DNA of 64,000 bases. Source: CAWBJP01 sp963789165. GTDB taxonomy: Bacteria > Actinomycetota > Acidimicrobiia > IMCC26256 > BP-133. A program made the translations under genes and the position numbers. The stretch's first letter is position 1, and each line of letters opens with the position of its first letter. Of the stretch, positions 1 to 8,854 are shown piece after piece. Below the pieces are notes generated by a model. It did not search any database, was not told where the DNA came from, and worked only from the letters and a program-made list of their open reading frames with translations. The stretch covers positions 62,001 through 126,000 of the forward strand of contig CAWBJP010000004.1 of assembly GCA_963789165.1 (NCBI GenBank), written 5' to 3'.

Positions 1-391
1 AGAGGGCGATCTCCCGGGCCGCCGACTCGGGCGAGTCCGAGCCGTGGACCAGGTTCTCGGTGAGCTCGACGGCGAGGTCGCCGCGGATGGTGCCGGGCGC
101 GGCCTGACGGGGGTTGGTCGTGCCCATCAGGGTCCGGACCACCGCCGGCGCCTCGGGTCCCTCCACGATCATCGCCACCACCGGCCCCCGGGTGATGAAG
201 GTCACCAGGTCCTTGAAGAAGGGCTTGTCGACGTGCTCGGCGTAGTGGCGGCCGGCCAGGTCCTCGTCGATGGTCATCATGCGCATCTCGGCGATGCGCA
301 AGCCTTTGCGCTCGAAGCGGGAGACGATCTCCCCCACCAGGCGGCGTTCCACGGCGTCGGGCTTGCACAGGACGAGGGTTCTGTCGGTCAT
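1..391 (-). CDS. ndk: Nucleoside diphosphate kinase (partial, 3' end off window)
   Basis: Transfers the terminal phosphate from ATP to nucleoside diphosphates through a phospho-histidine, balancing cytosolic NTP and dNTP pools. The frame opens MTDRTLVLCKPDAVERRLVG, the normal family N-terminus. It reaches NLVHGSDS, which holds the catalytic His, and stops at the window edge shortly before the usual end of a protein of about 135-150 residues. The ATG at 389-391 is the natural family start. The gene lies upstream of nothing visible on its own strand; folC ends 99 bases further upstream. I see no anomaly, and identity is very secure. Confidence 0.95.
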   Translation of the reverse strand, partial: MTDRTLVLCKPDAVERRLVGEIVSRFERKGLRIAEMRMMTIDEDLAGRHYAEHVDKPFFKDLVTFITRGPVVAMIVEGPEAPAVVRTLMGTTNPRQAAPGTIRGDLAVELTENLVHGSDSPESAAREIAL

Positions 392-489
392 GGAATCAGG
401 ACCTCCGAAGGAGGGACTGGCGGCTGGGGCTGGGGCCCCCGGCCGCAGGAGCGATGAGCCGCCAGGCGAAGAGCAGTGAGAACAGGAGG

Positions 490-1794
490 CTACTTGAGGG
501 AGGTCCGGGCCTCCCCCACCACGTACAGGGAGCCGGTCACCACCACCTGGCCCTCCGGATCGGCTCCTTCCAGTGCCCGGCGCACCGCCTCGGTGACGCT
601 CGGGGCGACCTCCACCTGGCCGGCCCCGAGGGCCTGGGCGGCCACCGCCACCTCCCTGGGGTCGAGGGCCCGGGGGCTGGGCGGCGGGCAGGCGATCACT
701 CGGGCCGCCGACCCGGCATCGAGCGCCCTGAGCATCACGGCGGGGTCCTTCTCCCGCAGAAGGCCGACGACCAGGGTGCGGGGGGCGGGCAGGAAGTCCT
801 CGGCCAGGGCCGCCACCAGCGCCTCGGCACCGGCCACGTTGTGGGCGCCATCCAGGATGACCAGAGGGGAGTGCCCGACCACCTCCAGGCGCCCCGCGGA
901 CCGGAAGGAGGCGAACGCCCCGGCCACGACCTCCGGGTCGAGAGGGCCGTCCCAGAAGGCCTCGGCCGCGGCCAGCGCCAGCGCGGCGTTGTCGGCCTGG
1001 AAGGCACCGTGGATGGGCAGGTACACGCCCGGATAGTCCCGCCCCGGGGTGCGCAGGTCGACGAGATGGCCGGCGTGGGCCAGACGGATCTCCGTGGCGC
1101 CGAAGTCCTCACCCAGGCGCAGCACCCGACCGGGGGACCGGTCCAGGAACAGCGGCTCGAGGGTCGGGTCCCTCTCCCCCAGCACCAGGGTGGCTCCCGG
1201 CTTGACGATGCCGGCCTTCTCGGCGGCGATCCCTGCCCGGGTGGGCCCCAGGTATTCGGTGTGGTCGAGGCTCACGTTGGTCACCACGGCCACGCTTCCG
1301 TCGGCCACGTTGGTGGCGTCCCAGGTCCCGCCCATGCCCACCTCCACCACGGCCACCTCGACGGCGGCATCGGCGAAGAACCGGTAGGCGGTCGCGGTCA
1401 GGATCTCGAAGTAGGACGGAGGGTCGGGGAGATGGCCCTCCACCGCCGCCACCAGCGACAGCGCCTCGGCCAGGGCCGCGTCGCCGATGGGTTCGGCTCC
1501 CCCGGGGCCCTGGGCCCAGGCGATCCGTTCGTTGACCACCTCCAGGTGGGGGCTGGTGTAGGTCCCCACCGACAGCCCCTGGTGGGCCAGCAGGTGGGCG
1601 ATCATGTTGGTGGTGGTGGTCTTGCCGTTCGTCCCCGTGACGTGGACGACCTCGTAGTCCAGTTGCGGGCTGCCCAGCAGCTCCACCAACGGCCGCATCC
1701 GGTCCAGGGTCGGGCGCCGGAGCGCACCCCCGCGCTCGAGGTTGGTGTGGGTGTCGAGCCAGGCCAGTGCGTCACCCAGGGAAAGGTCGACCAT
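490..1794 (-). CDS. folC: Bifunctional folylpolyglutamate synthase/dihydrofolate synthase
   Basis: A cytosolic Mur-ligase-type enzyme that adds glutamate to dihydropteroate and extends folate polyglutamate tails using ATP. The 434-residue protein has the ATP-binding loop GTNGKTTTT at residues 54-62, followed by the folate-site stretch YTSPHL. A central VAVVEVGMGG segment and a C-terminal Mur-like domain containing LDGAHN complete the family layout. Length is typical. The start codon overlaps the valS stop by one base (TGATG), so the two are very probably translated in a coupled way from one transcript. Whether both activities are present cannot be decided from sequence alone. Confidence 0.93.
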   Translation of the reverse strand: MVDLSLGDALAWLDTHTNLERGGALRRPTLDRMRPLVELLGSPQLDYEVVHVTGTNGKTTTTNMIAHLLAHQGLSVGTYTSPHLEVVNERIAWAQGPGGAEPIGDAALAEALSLVAAVEGHLPDPPSYFEILTATAYRFFADAAVEVAVVEVGMGGTWDATNVADGSVAVVTNVSLDHTEYLGPTRAGIAAEKAGIVKPGATLVLGERDPTLEPLFLDRSPGRVLRLGEDFGATEIRLAHAGHLVDLRTPGRDYPGVYLPIHGAFQADNAALALAAAEAFWDGPLDPEVVAGAFASFRSAGRLEVVGHSPLVILDGAHNVAGAEALVAALAEDFLPAPRTLVVGLLREKDPAVMLRALDAGSAARVIACPPPSPRALDPREVAVAAQALGAGQVEVAPSVTEAVRRALEGADPEGQVVVTGSLYVVGEARTSLK

Positions 1795-4448
1795 CAGTCG
1801 CCGTCGAGCTGATCGCGCTGGGCGCCGAGGGTGGCGATCGCCTCCTGCTCGACGGCCTGGCGGCGACGCATCTCCTCCACCACTTTGGCTGGGGCCTTGG
1901 CCAGAAATCCCGGGTCGGCCAGCTTGGCGTCGATCTTCTCGAGCTCCTTGCCGTGACGTTCGATCTGGCGGTCGAGGTCGGCCCGGGCCGAGGCCACATC
2001 GATGACACCCGCCAGCGGGAGGGCGATGGTGGCACCCGCCGCCACCAGGCGCTGCTCCCCCGGTTGGGGCTGGCGCGCCTCGACGAGCTGGAGGGCCTCC
2101 AGCCCGGCCAGGGCGGAGAGCTCGACCGAGAGGTCGACCAGGGCCTGACGCTGCGTGTCGTTGGCGGGGACGATGAAGGCGGTCAGCCGCTTGGACGGCG
2201 CCACCTTGTGCTCGGAGCGGAACCGCCGGATGGCGGAGACGACCTCGATGACCGAGGCCATGGAGGCGTCGGCCTGCTCGTCGATGCGGGTCCGGTCAGC
2301 CACCGGCCACGAGGCGGTGGCCAGCAGCCCGTCGCCGCCGAGGCGGTGCCACAGCTCCTCGGTGACGAAGGGGATGGCGGGATGGAGCAGCCGCAGGATG
2401 CCGGACAGGACGGCGGCCAGGACCCTCTGCGCCCGGTCCCGTTCCTCGCCGCCCGCAGCCAGGGGACGCTTGGCCAGTTCCAGGTACCAGTCGCAGAACT
2501 CGCTCCACACAAACGCCTGGAGCTTCTGGACCCCCTCGGCGAAGTCGTAGCGCTCGAACCCCTGGTCCACCGCCGCGTTCACCTGGGCCAGGCGGGAGAG
2601 GATCCACCGTTCCGGGAGGGGCAGATCACGATCGAAGCGGCTGGCGTCCAGCCGGGTGAGGGGATGCCCGTCGAGGTTGAGGGCGACGAAGCGGGCCGCG
2701 TTCCACAGCTTGTTGACGAAGTTGCGCCCACCCTGGACCCATTCCTCGGCCAGGGGCACGTCGTGGCCGGGGCTGGCGGCCCGCACCATGGCGAAGCGGA
2801 GGGCGTCGGCACCGTAGCGGCCGGCCATCTCCAGCGGGTCGACCACGTTGCCGTAGCTCTTGGACATCTTGCGGCCTTCGGCGTCGCGCACCAGGCCGTG
2901 GATGGCCACCTCGCGGAAGGGCACGTTGCCCATGAACTGGAGGCCCATCTGCATCATCCGGGCGACCCAGAAGTAGATGATGTCGAAGCCCGTGTGCAGC
3001 ATGGCGTTGGGATAGAAGCGGGCCAGGTCGGCGGTCTGGTCGGGCCAGCCGAGCGTGGTGAAGGGCCAGAGGGCGGAGGAGAACCAGGTGTCGAGCACGT
3101 CCTCGTCCTGGACGAGATCGGAGGAGGCACAGCCGTGGCACTGGGTTGGATCCTCCACCGAGACGATGACCGTCCCGCAGTCGCGGCAGTACCAGGCGGG
3201 GATGCGGTGCCCCCACCAGATCTGGCGCGACACGCACCAGTCCCGCAGGTTCTCCATCCAGTTGAAATACAGGGTCTCCCACCGTTCGGGCACGAACTGG
3301 GTGCGGTCCTCCTTGACCGCTTCGATGGCGGGGACGGCCAGTGGGCGGGACTTGACGAACCACTGGAGCGACAGGCGGGGCTCCACCACGGTGTGGCAGC
3401 GGTAGCAGTGCCCGATGGCGTGACGGTGGGCCTCGACCTGATCCAGGAGGCCCTCTTCGGCCAGCGCCTGCTTCACCGCTTCCCGGGCCGCGTAGCGGGC
3501 CAGGCCGGCGAAGCGCCCGCCCGCCTCATTGACCACGGCCGACTCGGTGAAGATGTCGACCGGGGGGAGGTTGTGACGGCCGGCGATCTCGAAGTCGTTG
3601 GGATCGTGGGCGGGTGTGACCTTCACGGCGCCGGTGCCGAAGTCGGGGTCGACGGCCTCGTCGGCCACCACCGGGATCTCCCGGCCGACGAGGGGGAGCA
3701 CGAGGGTCCGGCCGACGGCGCTGGCGTAGCGGGGGTCGGTGGGGTGCACGGCCACCGCGGTGTCGCCCAGCATCGTCTCGGCCCGGGTGGTGGCCACGGT
3801 GATGAACCCGTCGCCCTCCTTGAACGGGTACCGGATGTGCACGAGTTCGCCGTCCGTGTCCTCGTGCTCCACCTCGATGTCGGACAGCGCCGTGTGACAC
3901 CGGGGACACCAGTTGATGATCCGGTTGGCCCGGTAGACGAGGCCTTCCTCGTAGAGGCGGACGAAGACGACCCGCACGGCCCGGGAGCAGCCCTCGTCCA
4001 TGGTGAAGCGCTCGCGGCTCCAGTCGCACGAGGCGCCCATCTCGCGCATCTGGGCGGTGATCCGGCCGCCGGACGCCTCCTTCCAGCGCCACACCCTCTC
4101 CACGAACGCGTCCCGACCGATCTCGTGGCGGTCGAGGCCCTCCTTGGCCAGTTCCCGCTCGACCACGTTCTGCGTGGCGATGCCGGCATGGTCGGTGCCC
4201 GGCACCCACAGGGCGGCGTAGCCCTGCATCCGCTTGCGCCGGATGGTGGCGTCGATCAGGGAGTGCTCGAAGGCATGGCCCATGTGCAACGAGCCGGTGA
4301 CGTTGGGTGGCGGGATGACGATGCAGAACGGCTCGCCGTCGGGGTTCACCTCAGGGCGGAAGGCGCCCGCCTCTTCCCAGGCCGCGTACCAGCGCGACTC
4401 GGCCGGCGCCGGGTCGTACGCCTTCGGCATCTCGGCGGCGGGGGACAT
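1794..4448 (-). CDS. valS: Valyl-tRNA synthetase
   Basis: Class I aminoacyl-tRNA synthetase charging tRNA-Val. The 884-residue protein carries the HIGH-type motif as LHMGH near residue 57 and the KMSKS motif as RKMSKSYGN near residue 527. Zinc-ribbon-like CxxC pairs (CPRCHT, CYRCHT, CRDCG) lie between them. A C-terminal coiled-coil arm rich in Lys, Glu and Arg is present, as in bacterial ValRS. The start MSPAAEMPKAYDP leads straight into the conserved N-terminus. The stop overlaps the folC start by one base. A 49-base gap separates it from the Ala/Lys-rich gene upstream. Identity is secure. Confidence 0.96.
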   Translation of the reverse strand: MSPAAEMPKAYDPAPAESRWYAAWEEAGAFRPEVNPDGEPFCIVIPPPNVTGSLHMGHAFEHSLIDATIRRKRMQGYAALWVPGTDHAGIATQNVVERELAKEGLDRHEIGRDAFVERVWRWKEASGGRITAQMREMGASCDWSRERFTMDEGCSRAVRVVFVRLYEEGLVYRANRIINWCPRCHTALSDIEVEHEDTDGELVHIRYPFKEGDGFITVATTRAETMLGDTAVAVHPTDPRYASAVGRTLVLPLVGREIPVVADEAVDPDFGTGAVKVTPAHDPNDFEIAGRHNLPPVDIFTESAVVNEAGGRFAGLARYAAREAVKQALAEEGLLDQVEAHRHAIGHCYRCHTVVEPRLSLQWFVKSRPLAVPAIEAVKEDRTQFVPERWETLYFNWMENLRDWCVSRQIWWGHRIPAWYCRDCGTVIVSVEDPTQCHGCASSDLVQDEDVLDTWFSSALWPFTTLGWPDQTADLARFYPNAMLHTGFDIIYFWVARMMQMGLQFMGNVPFREVAIHGLVRDAEGRKMSKSYGNVVDPLEMAGRYGADALRFAMVRAASPGHDVPLAEEWVQGGRNFVNKLWNAARFVALNLDGHPLTRLDASRFDRDLPLPERWILSRLAQVNAAVDQGFERYDFAEGVQKLQAFVWSEFCDWYLELAKRPLAAGGEERDRAQRVLAAVLSGILRLLHPAIPFVTEELWHRLGGDGLLATASWPVADRTRIDEQADASMASVIEVVSAIRRFRSEHKVAPSKRLTAFIVPANDTQRQALVDLSVELSALAGLEALQLVEARQPQPGEQRLVAAGATIALPLAGVIDVASARADLDRQIERHGKELEKIDAKLADPGFLAKAPAKVVEEMRRRQAVEQEAIATLGAQRDQLDGD

Positions 4449-4497
4449 GGCGGGAGATTGTACGGGGAGGGGCTCCCTCCGCCGCCGTTGAGGGCCT

Positions 4498-5454
4498 TCA
4501 GATCAGTCGGGTGACCAGCGGCTTGTCGTGCGGGACCTTGCGGCCCGAGGAGATTGCGTCATCGAGGGCCATCCGAAGTTCCACCACGGAGGCAGGTGCG
4601 TGCCCGTTGCTGGCCGCCTCCCTCACCTTCTCGGCACCCCGAGCGATGGCCGGCCGGGCCCGCTCCAGAGCCGGCTCCACATAGGGCCGGGACTTCGCGA
4701 CAGCCTTCTTGGCCGCCACCTTCGACCGCTCCCCCGCCTCCTTGGCAGCCGCCCTGGACCGCTCCGCCGCTTCCTTCGCCGCGGCCCGGGCCGCCTGTGC
4801 GGCCTCCTGCTTCGCGGCCTTCTCCGCTGCCTGGCGGGACTTGGCGGCAGCCTTCTCCGCCATCTGGCGCGATTTCGCCGCCGCCTTCTCGGCCAGCCGC
4901 TGCGCCGCCTTCTCCGCCTGGCGAGCCGCTTTCTCGGCCGCCTTGCGGGACTCCGCCGCCTGCTTGCGGGCCGCCTTCTCCCACGTCTTGCGGGATTCGG
5001 CCGCCTGCTTGCGGGCCGCCTTTTCGATCTGCCGGCCGGCCTTCCAGGCGGCCTTGGCCGCCTCCTGCCCCCGACGCTCGACCGCCTCCTGGGCGTGTTC
5101 GAACACCTCGGGGGCGGCCTCGGCGGCATCGTGGACCTGCTCGGACACGGCGTCCATCATCTCGGCCACCCGGCCGGGGACGGCACGGGCCAACTCGGCC
5201 ACCATGCCCAGCCCCTCGGGCCGGGACTTGCGGGCGCGGCGACCTCGGACAGCGAGGCCGGCACCTACCAGCCCGCCCCCGGCGGCGCCGCAGGCGGCAC
5301 CCTTGCCCGCCGTGGTGAGCGCCTCCTTGCCCTCCTGCCCCTGCTTGCGGGCGTAGGCGTAACCCGCGCCCCCGCCGGCCACCGAACCCACCACCATGGT
5401 CTTCACGATTCTTCCCATGGTCATGTCGTACCCCATCTGGGCGCGCCTAGCCAC
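4498..5454 (-). CDS. Alanine/lysine-rich coiled-coil protein with glycine-zipper N-terminus
   Basis: No function recognised. The N-terminal 60 residues contain two Gly/Ala-rich hydrophobic stretches (VVGSVAGGGAGYAYA and CGAAGGGLVGAGLAV) resembling a glycine-zipper membrane hairpin. They are followed by an Arg/Lys patch. From about residue 100 the chain is an almost uninterrupted run of A-E-K-A-A-(R/K)-type heptads such as KAARKQAAESRK, so a long basic coiled coil is expected. It ends PHDKPLVTRLI without the bias. Such basic Ala/Lys tails resemble histone H1-like or HupB-type tails, so nucleoid or polyphosphate binding is possible but unproven. The first start is GTG at 5454; ATG codons at in-frame residues 7, 11 and 13 are equally plausible. 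It sits between valS and clpX on the same strand. Confidence 0.6.
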   Translation of the reverse strand: MARRAQMGYDMTMGRIVKTMVVGSVAGGGAGYAYARKQGQEGKEALTTAGKGAACGAAGGGLVGAGLAVRGRRARKSRPEGLGMVAELARAVPGRVAEMMDAVSEQVHDAAEAAPEVFEHAQEAVERRGQEAAKAAWKAGRQIEKAARKQAAESRKTWEKAARKQAAESRKAAEKAARQAEKAAQRLAEKAAAKSRQMAEKAAAKSRQAAEKAAKQEAAQAARAAAKEAAERSRAAAKEAGERSKVAAKKAVAKSRPYVEPALERARPAIARGAEKVREAASNGHAPASVVELRMALDDAISSGRKVPHDKPLVTRLI

Positions 5455-5521
5455 CCGAATCCGCGCCGGTGCCCGCGCTTGACCCCCGGGGAGGGGGTGG
5501 ATGGCGACCGCCTCGGGGTTC

Positions 5522-6790
5522 TTAGGCGCTGCGGCGACCGCGTTCGGCGGCCGGCTCCACCCGGGGTACGAGGGTGGGGTGGACCTTTTCCAGCACCACG
5601 CTGCGGTCGATGACGCACTTGCCCACGTCGTTGCGGGAAGGCAGTTCGTACATCACGTTGAGCAGCACTTCTTCGAGGATCGCCCGCAGACCCCGGGCCC
5701 CCGTCCCTCGCAGGAGCGCCTGGTCGGCGATCGACTGGAGGGCATCGTCGGAGAACTCCAGCTCCACGTTGTCGAACTGGAAGAACTTCTGGAACTGCTT
5801 GGCCAGGGCGTTCTTCGGCTCGACCAGGATCCGCACCAGGGCTTCCTGGTCGAGGCTGCTCACGGCGCCGATGACCGGCAGGCGCCCGATGAACTCGGGG
5901 ATGAGCCCGAACTTGAGCAGGTCCTCGGGGAGCACCTGGGACAGGATGGCGCCCAGTTCCTTCTCCTGCGCGGTCCGGATGTCGGCCCCGAAGCCGATCC
6001 CCTTGTGGCCGATGCGGCCCTCGATGATCTTCTCGATGCCGGCGAAGGCCCCGCCGCAGATGAACAGGACATTGGTCGTGTCGATCTGGATGAATTCCTG
6101 GTGGGGGTGCTTGCGGCCGCCCTGGGGCGGCACCGACGCGGTGGTTCCCTCCAGGATCTTGAGCAGGGCCTGCTGGACCCCCTCGCCGGAGACGTCCCGG
6201 GTGATCGACGGGTTCTCCGCCTTGCGGGCGATCTTGTCGATCTCGTCGATGTAGATGATCCCGGTCTCGGCCTTCTTGACGTCGTAGTCGGCCGCCTGGA
6301 TCAGCTTGAGCAGGATGTTCTCGACGTCCTCACCGACATAGCCGGCCTCGGTCAGCGCGGTGGCGTCGGCGATGGCGAAGGGGACGTTGAGGAGCCGGGC
6401 CATGGTCTGGGCCAGCAGCGTCTTGCCGCAGCCGGTGGGCCCGATGAGGAGGATGTTCGACTTCTGCAGCTCGATCTCGGGGTCCCCGTAGGCGCCGGCC
6501 TCAACCCGCTTGTAGTGGTTGTAGACGGCCACGGCCAGGATCTTCTTGGCCTGGTCCTGCCCGATCACATAGTCGTTGAGGAACTCGAAGATCTCTTTGG
6601 GCTTGGGAAGCTCGTCCCACTTCACCTCGGAGGTCTGGGAAAGCTCCTCCTCGATGATCTCGTTGCACAGGTCGATGCACTCGTCGCAGATGTAGACGCC
6701 GGGGCCGGCGATCAACTTCTTCACCTGCTTCTGGCTCTTTCCGCAGAAAGAGCACTTCAGCAGGTCTCCTCCGTCGCCGAACTTGGCCAC
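5522..6790 (-). CDS. clpX: ATP-dependent Clp protease ATP-binding subunit ClpX
   Basis: AAA+ unfoldase that recognises tagged proteins and feeds them into ClpP. At 422 residues it has the expected length. The N-terminal zinc-binding domain shows CxxC pairs at residues 13/16 and 35/38. The Walker A motif GPTGCGKT lies near residue 120, followed by the YVGEDVE pore-region sequence and the Walker B IIYIDEIDKI. The conserved GTGARGLRAILEE is near the C-terminus. It lies 50 bases downstream of clpP and the tig-clpP-clpX order is the classic one. Shared transcription is likely. Confidence 0.97.
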   Translation of the reverse strand: MAKFGDGGDLLKCSFCGKSQKQVKKLIAGPGVYICDECIDLCNEIIEEELSQTSEVKWDELPKPKEIFEFLNDYVIGQDQAKKILAVAVYNHYKRVEAGAYGDPEIELQKSNILLIGPTGCGKTLLAQTMARLLNVPFAIADATALTEAGYVGEDVENILLKLIQAADYDVKKAETGIIYIDEIDKIARKAENPSITRDVSGEGVQQALLKILEGTTASVPPQGGRKHPHQEFIQIDTTNVLFICGGAFAGIEKIIEGRIGHKGIGFGADIRTAQEKELGAILSQVLPEDLLKFGLIPEFIGRLPVIGAVSSLDQEALVRILVEPKNALAKQFQKFFQFDNVELEFSDDALQSIADQALLRGTGARGLRAILEEVLLNVMYELPSRNDVGKCVIDRSVVLEKVHPTLVPRVEPAAERGRRSA

Positions 6791-6840
6791 CGGTCTGTCC
6801 CCTCCCCGACCTGTCCGCCGTTGTCCCTGTTCCTCCGGCC

Positions 6841-7476
6841 CTAACTCACGCCCGATGCTGTGGCCACTGCGGCCAGCTCCCGGTTGGTGAGCACCTCATC
6901 GATGAGGCCGTACTCCTTTGATTCCTCCGCGCTCATGATGAAGTCGCGGTCGGAGTCCTTGCGCACCCGCTCGACCGACTGGCCGGTGTGATGAGCGAGG
7001 ATCTCCTCCAACAAGTTTCGCATGCGGATGATCTCTTTGGCCTGAATCTCGATATCAACCGCCTGCCCGGCGGCACCGCCGTGGGGCTGGTGGATGAGGA
7101 TCCGGGCGTGTGGCAGGGCGTAGCGCTTGCCCGTGGTGCCCGCCCCCAGGAGGACCGCAGCTGCCGAAGCGGCCTGCCCGAAGCAGATGGTGCGGATGTC
7201 GCACTTGATGTATTGCATGGTGTCGTAGATGGCAAAGAGAGCGGTGATCTCCCCGCCCGGGGAGTTGATGTAGATGCTGATGTCCTGGTCCGGGTTCTCG
7301 CTCTCCAGGAACAGCATCTGGGCGGAGACCACGTTGGCGACGAAGTCGTCAATCGGTGTGCCGAGGAAGATGATGCGGTCCTTCAGCAACCGAGAGAAGA
7401 GGTCCCATCCCTTTTCCCCACGCGGGGTGCTCTCGTAGACGTTGGGGATGACCACGTTACGGATGGGTTCGATCAC
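6841..7476 (-). CDS. clpP: ATP-dependent Clp protease proteolytic subunit ClpP
   Basis: Serine protease that assembles into the tetradecameric ClpP chamber. The 211-residue protein has the catalytic Ser in GQAASAAAVLL (near residue 103), His in ILIHQPHGG and Asp in DSDRDFIMS. The start is GTG at 7474-7476, overlapping the tig stop as GTGA, which signals translational coupling. It begins MIEPIRNVVIPNVYE, a little longer than E. coli mature ClpP, consistent with a short propeptide. Actinobacteria often have two clpP genes in tandem, but only one is seen here. Confidence 0.96.
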   Translation of the reverse strand: MIEPIRNVVIPNVYESTPRGEKGWDLFSRLLKDRIIFLGTPIDDFVANVVSAQMLFLESENPDQDISIYINSPGGEITALFAIYDTMQYIKCDIRTICFGQAASAAAVLLGAGTTGKRYALPHARILIHQPHGGAAGQAVDIEIQAKEIIRMRNLLEEILAHHTGQSVERVRKDSDRDFIMSAEESKEYGLIDEVLTNRELAAVATASGVS

Positions 7477-8801
7477 GCCTCGGTACTCCTCTCGGACAAG
7501 TCGAGCGGCTTGCCCTCCTCGTCGAACACCACCGCGTGGTCGACGAGGAACTGCAGCGCCTTCCCTCTAGACAACTCAGAGCGTACCGCCTCCAGACCCC
7601 TGCCGCGTTCGATCTCCTTGCGCAACTGGGCCGGTTTCACCTTCGAACCTTCGGCCATGCGGACGATCTCGGCGTCGACTTCCTCGTCGCTGACGACGAG
7701 CTCCTCCTGGGCGGCGACGGCCCTCAGACCCAGGTCGGCTTTCACGGCCGCGACAGCCTGGACCCGCACCTGATTGACGAGTGCGTCCTCGGTCTGGCCG
7801 GTGGCCGCCAGGTACTGCTCGACCGTGGCCCCCTGGTCGGAGAGGCGGTGGATGATGGAGTGGAGGCGGCGCTCCATCTCTTCCGCCACCAGCGGTTCGG
7901 GGATGTCGATGTCGACGAGGCCGCCCACGGTGTCGAGCAGGCGCTCCCGGACGGCGAGCTGACCCTGGATCTGGCGCACGGAGTCCATCCGGTTGCGGAT
8001 GTCGGCGCGCAGATCCTCCAGGGTGTCGAACTCACTGGCTTCCTTGACCCACTCGTCCGTGGCTTCGGGGAGGACTTTGCGCTTGACCTCCTTGACCAGA
8101 ACCTGGAAGGAGACCTCCTGGCCGGCCCGCTCCCCCCAGCGCTCGGAGAGGACGTCGTTGAACCGGACGATGTCGCCGGGGCGTCGCCCCTCGAGCTCGG
8201 TGTCGAGCTTCGGGGACACGAGGTCGGAGCCGACCTCGTAGAGGAAGTCGCTGGCCGTCAGGCCCGGTACCTCCTCGTCGTGGATGTACCCCTTGATGTT
8301 GAGCTGGGCGTAGTCGCCGGTGCTGAGCGGGGCGGCGGAATCCTCCAGATCGGCGAAGCGCTCCCGCAGCCCGTTGACCTGGGCATCGATGTCGGACTCG
8401 ACCACCGCGGCCACAGGCACGGTGATCTGGAGCCCCTCGTAGCCCGTGATCCGGGGTTGGGGGCGCACCTCGACGACGGCGTCGAACTCGACGTCGCCCT
8501 CCTCCTTGCCGGCGGTGATGTCGATCTCCGGTGGTGCGATGGTGTCGAGCGCCTCCGCCGTCACCGCCTGGGCGTAGTAGTCGGGCAGGGCGTCCCGCAA
8601 GGCCTGTTCCCGAGCCAGCTCAGTCCCGAGGAAGTTCTCCAGGATGCGCCGGGGAGCTTTGCCGGGCCGGAAACCGGGGATCCGTACCTCGCGGGCCAGC
8701 TTGCGGAAGGCGGCGTTGATAGCCGTCTCGAATTCGCTGGCGGGAACCGCCACACGCAGGCGGACCTTGTTGCCCTCCAGCGTCTCGATCGAGGTCTCCA
8801 T
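7473..8801 (-). CDS. tig: Trigger factor (ribosome-associated chaperone/PPIase)
   Basis: Binds the ribosome near the exit tunnel and shields nascent chains, with a peptidyl-prolyl isomerase domain. The 442-residue product begins METSIETLEGNKVRLRV. It carries the ribosome-docking loop GFRPGKAPRRILENF near residue 45, an FKBP-like middle domain (around GDYAQLNIKG) and a helical C-terminal chaperone domain. The open frame runs further upstream, but ATG at 8799-8801 is where family homology starts, so the longer frame is rejected. The stop overlaps the clpP start by four bases. Identity is secure. Confidence 0.95.
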   Translation of the reverse strand: METSIETLEGNKVRLRVAVPASEFETAINAAFRKLAREVRIPGFRPGKAPRRILENFLGTELAREQALRDALPDYYAQAVTAEALDTIAPPEIDITAGKEEGDVEFDAVVEVRPQPRITGYEGLQITVPVAAVVESDIDAQVNGLRERFADLEDSAAPLSTGDYAQLNIKGYIHDEEVPGLTASDFLYEVGSDLVSPKLDTELEGRRPGDIVRFNDVLSERWGERAGQEVSFQVLVKEVKRKVLPEATDEWVKEASEFDTLEDLRADIRNRMDSVRQIQGQLAVRERLLDTVGGLVDIDIPEPLVAEEMERRLHSIIHRLSDQGATVEQYLAATGQTEDALVNQVRVQAVAAVKADLGLRAVAAQEELVVSDEEVDAEIVRMAEGSKVKPAQLRKEIERGRGLEAVRSELSRGKALQFLVDHAVVFDEEGKPLDLSERSTEA

Positions 8802-8854
8802 GGGGACGGGGAGTGTACCCGGCCCGTCCGGTTTCGTGGTGACCCGGCGGGCGC

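Noticed and set aside
1767..4514. Long plus-strand open frame opposite valS, and similar long frames opposite folC (454-1812), clpX (5501-6844) and tig (7536-9101)
   Set aside because: They are antisense shadows of real genes in very high GC DNA; protein composition is His/Gly/Asp-rich nonsense without family matches.
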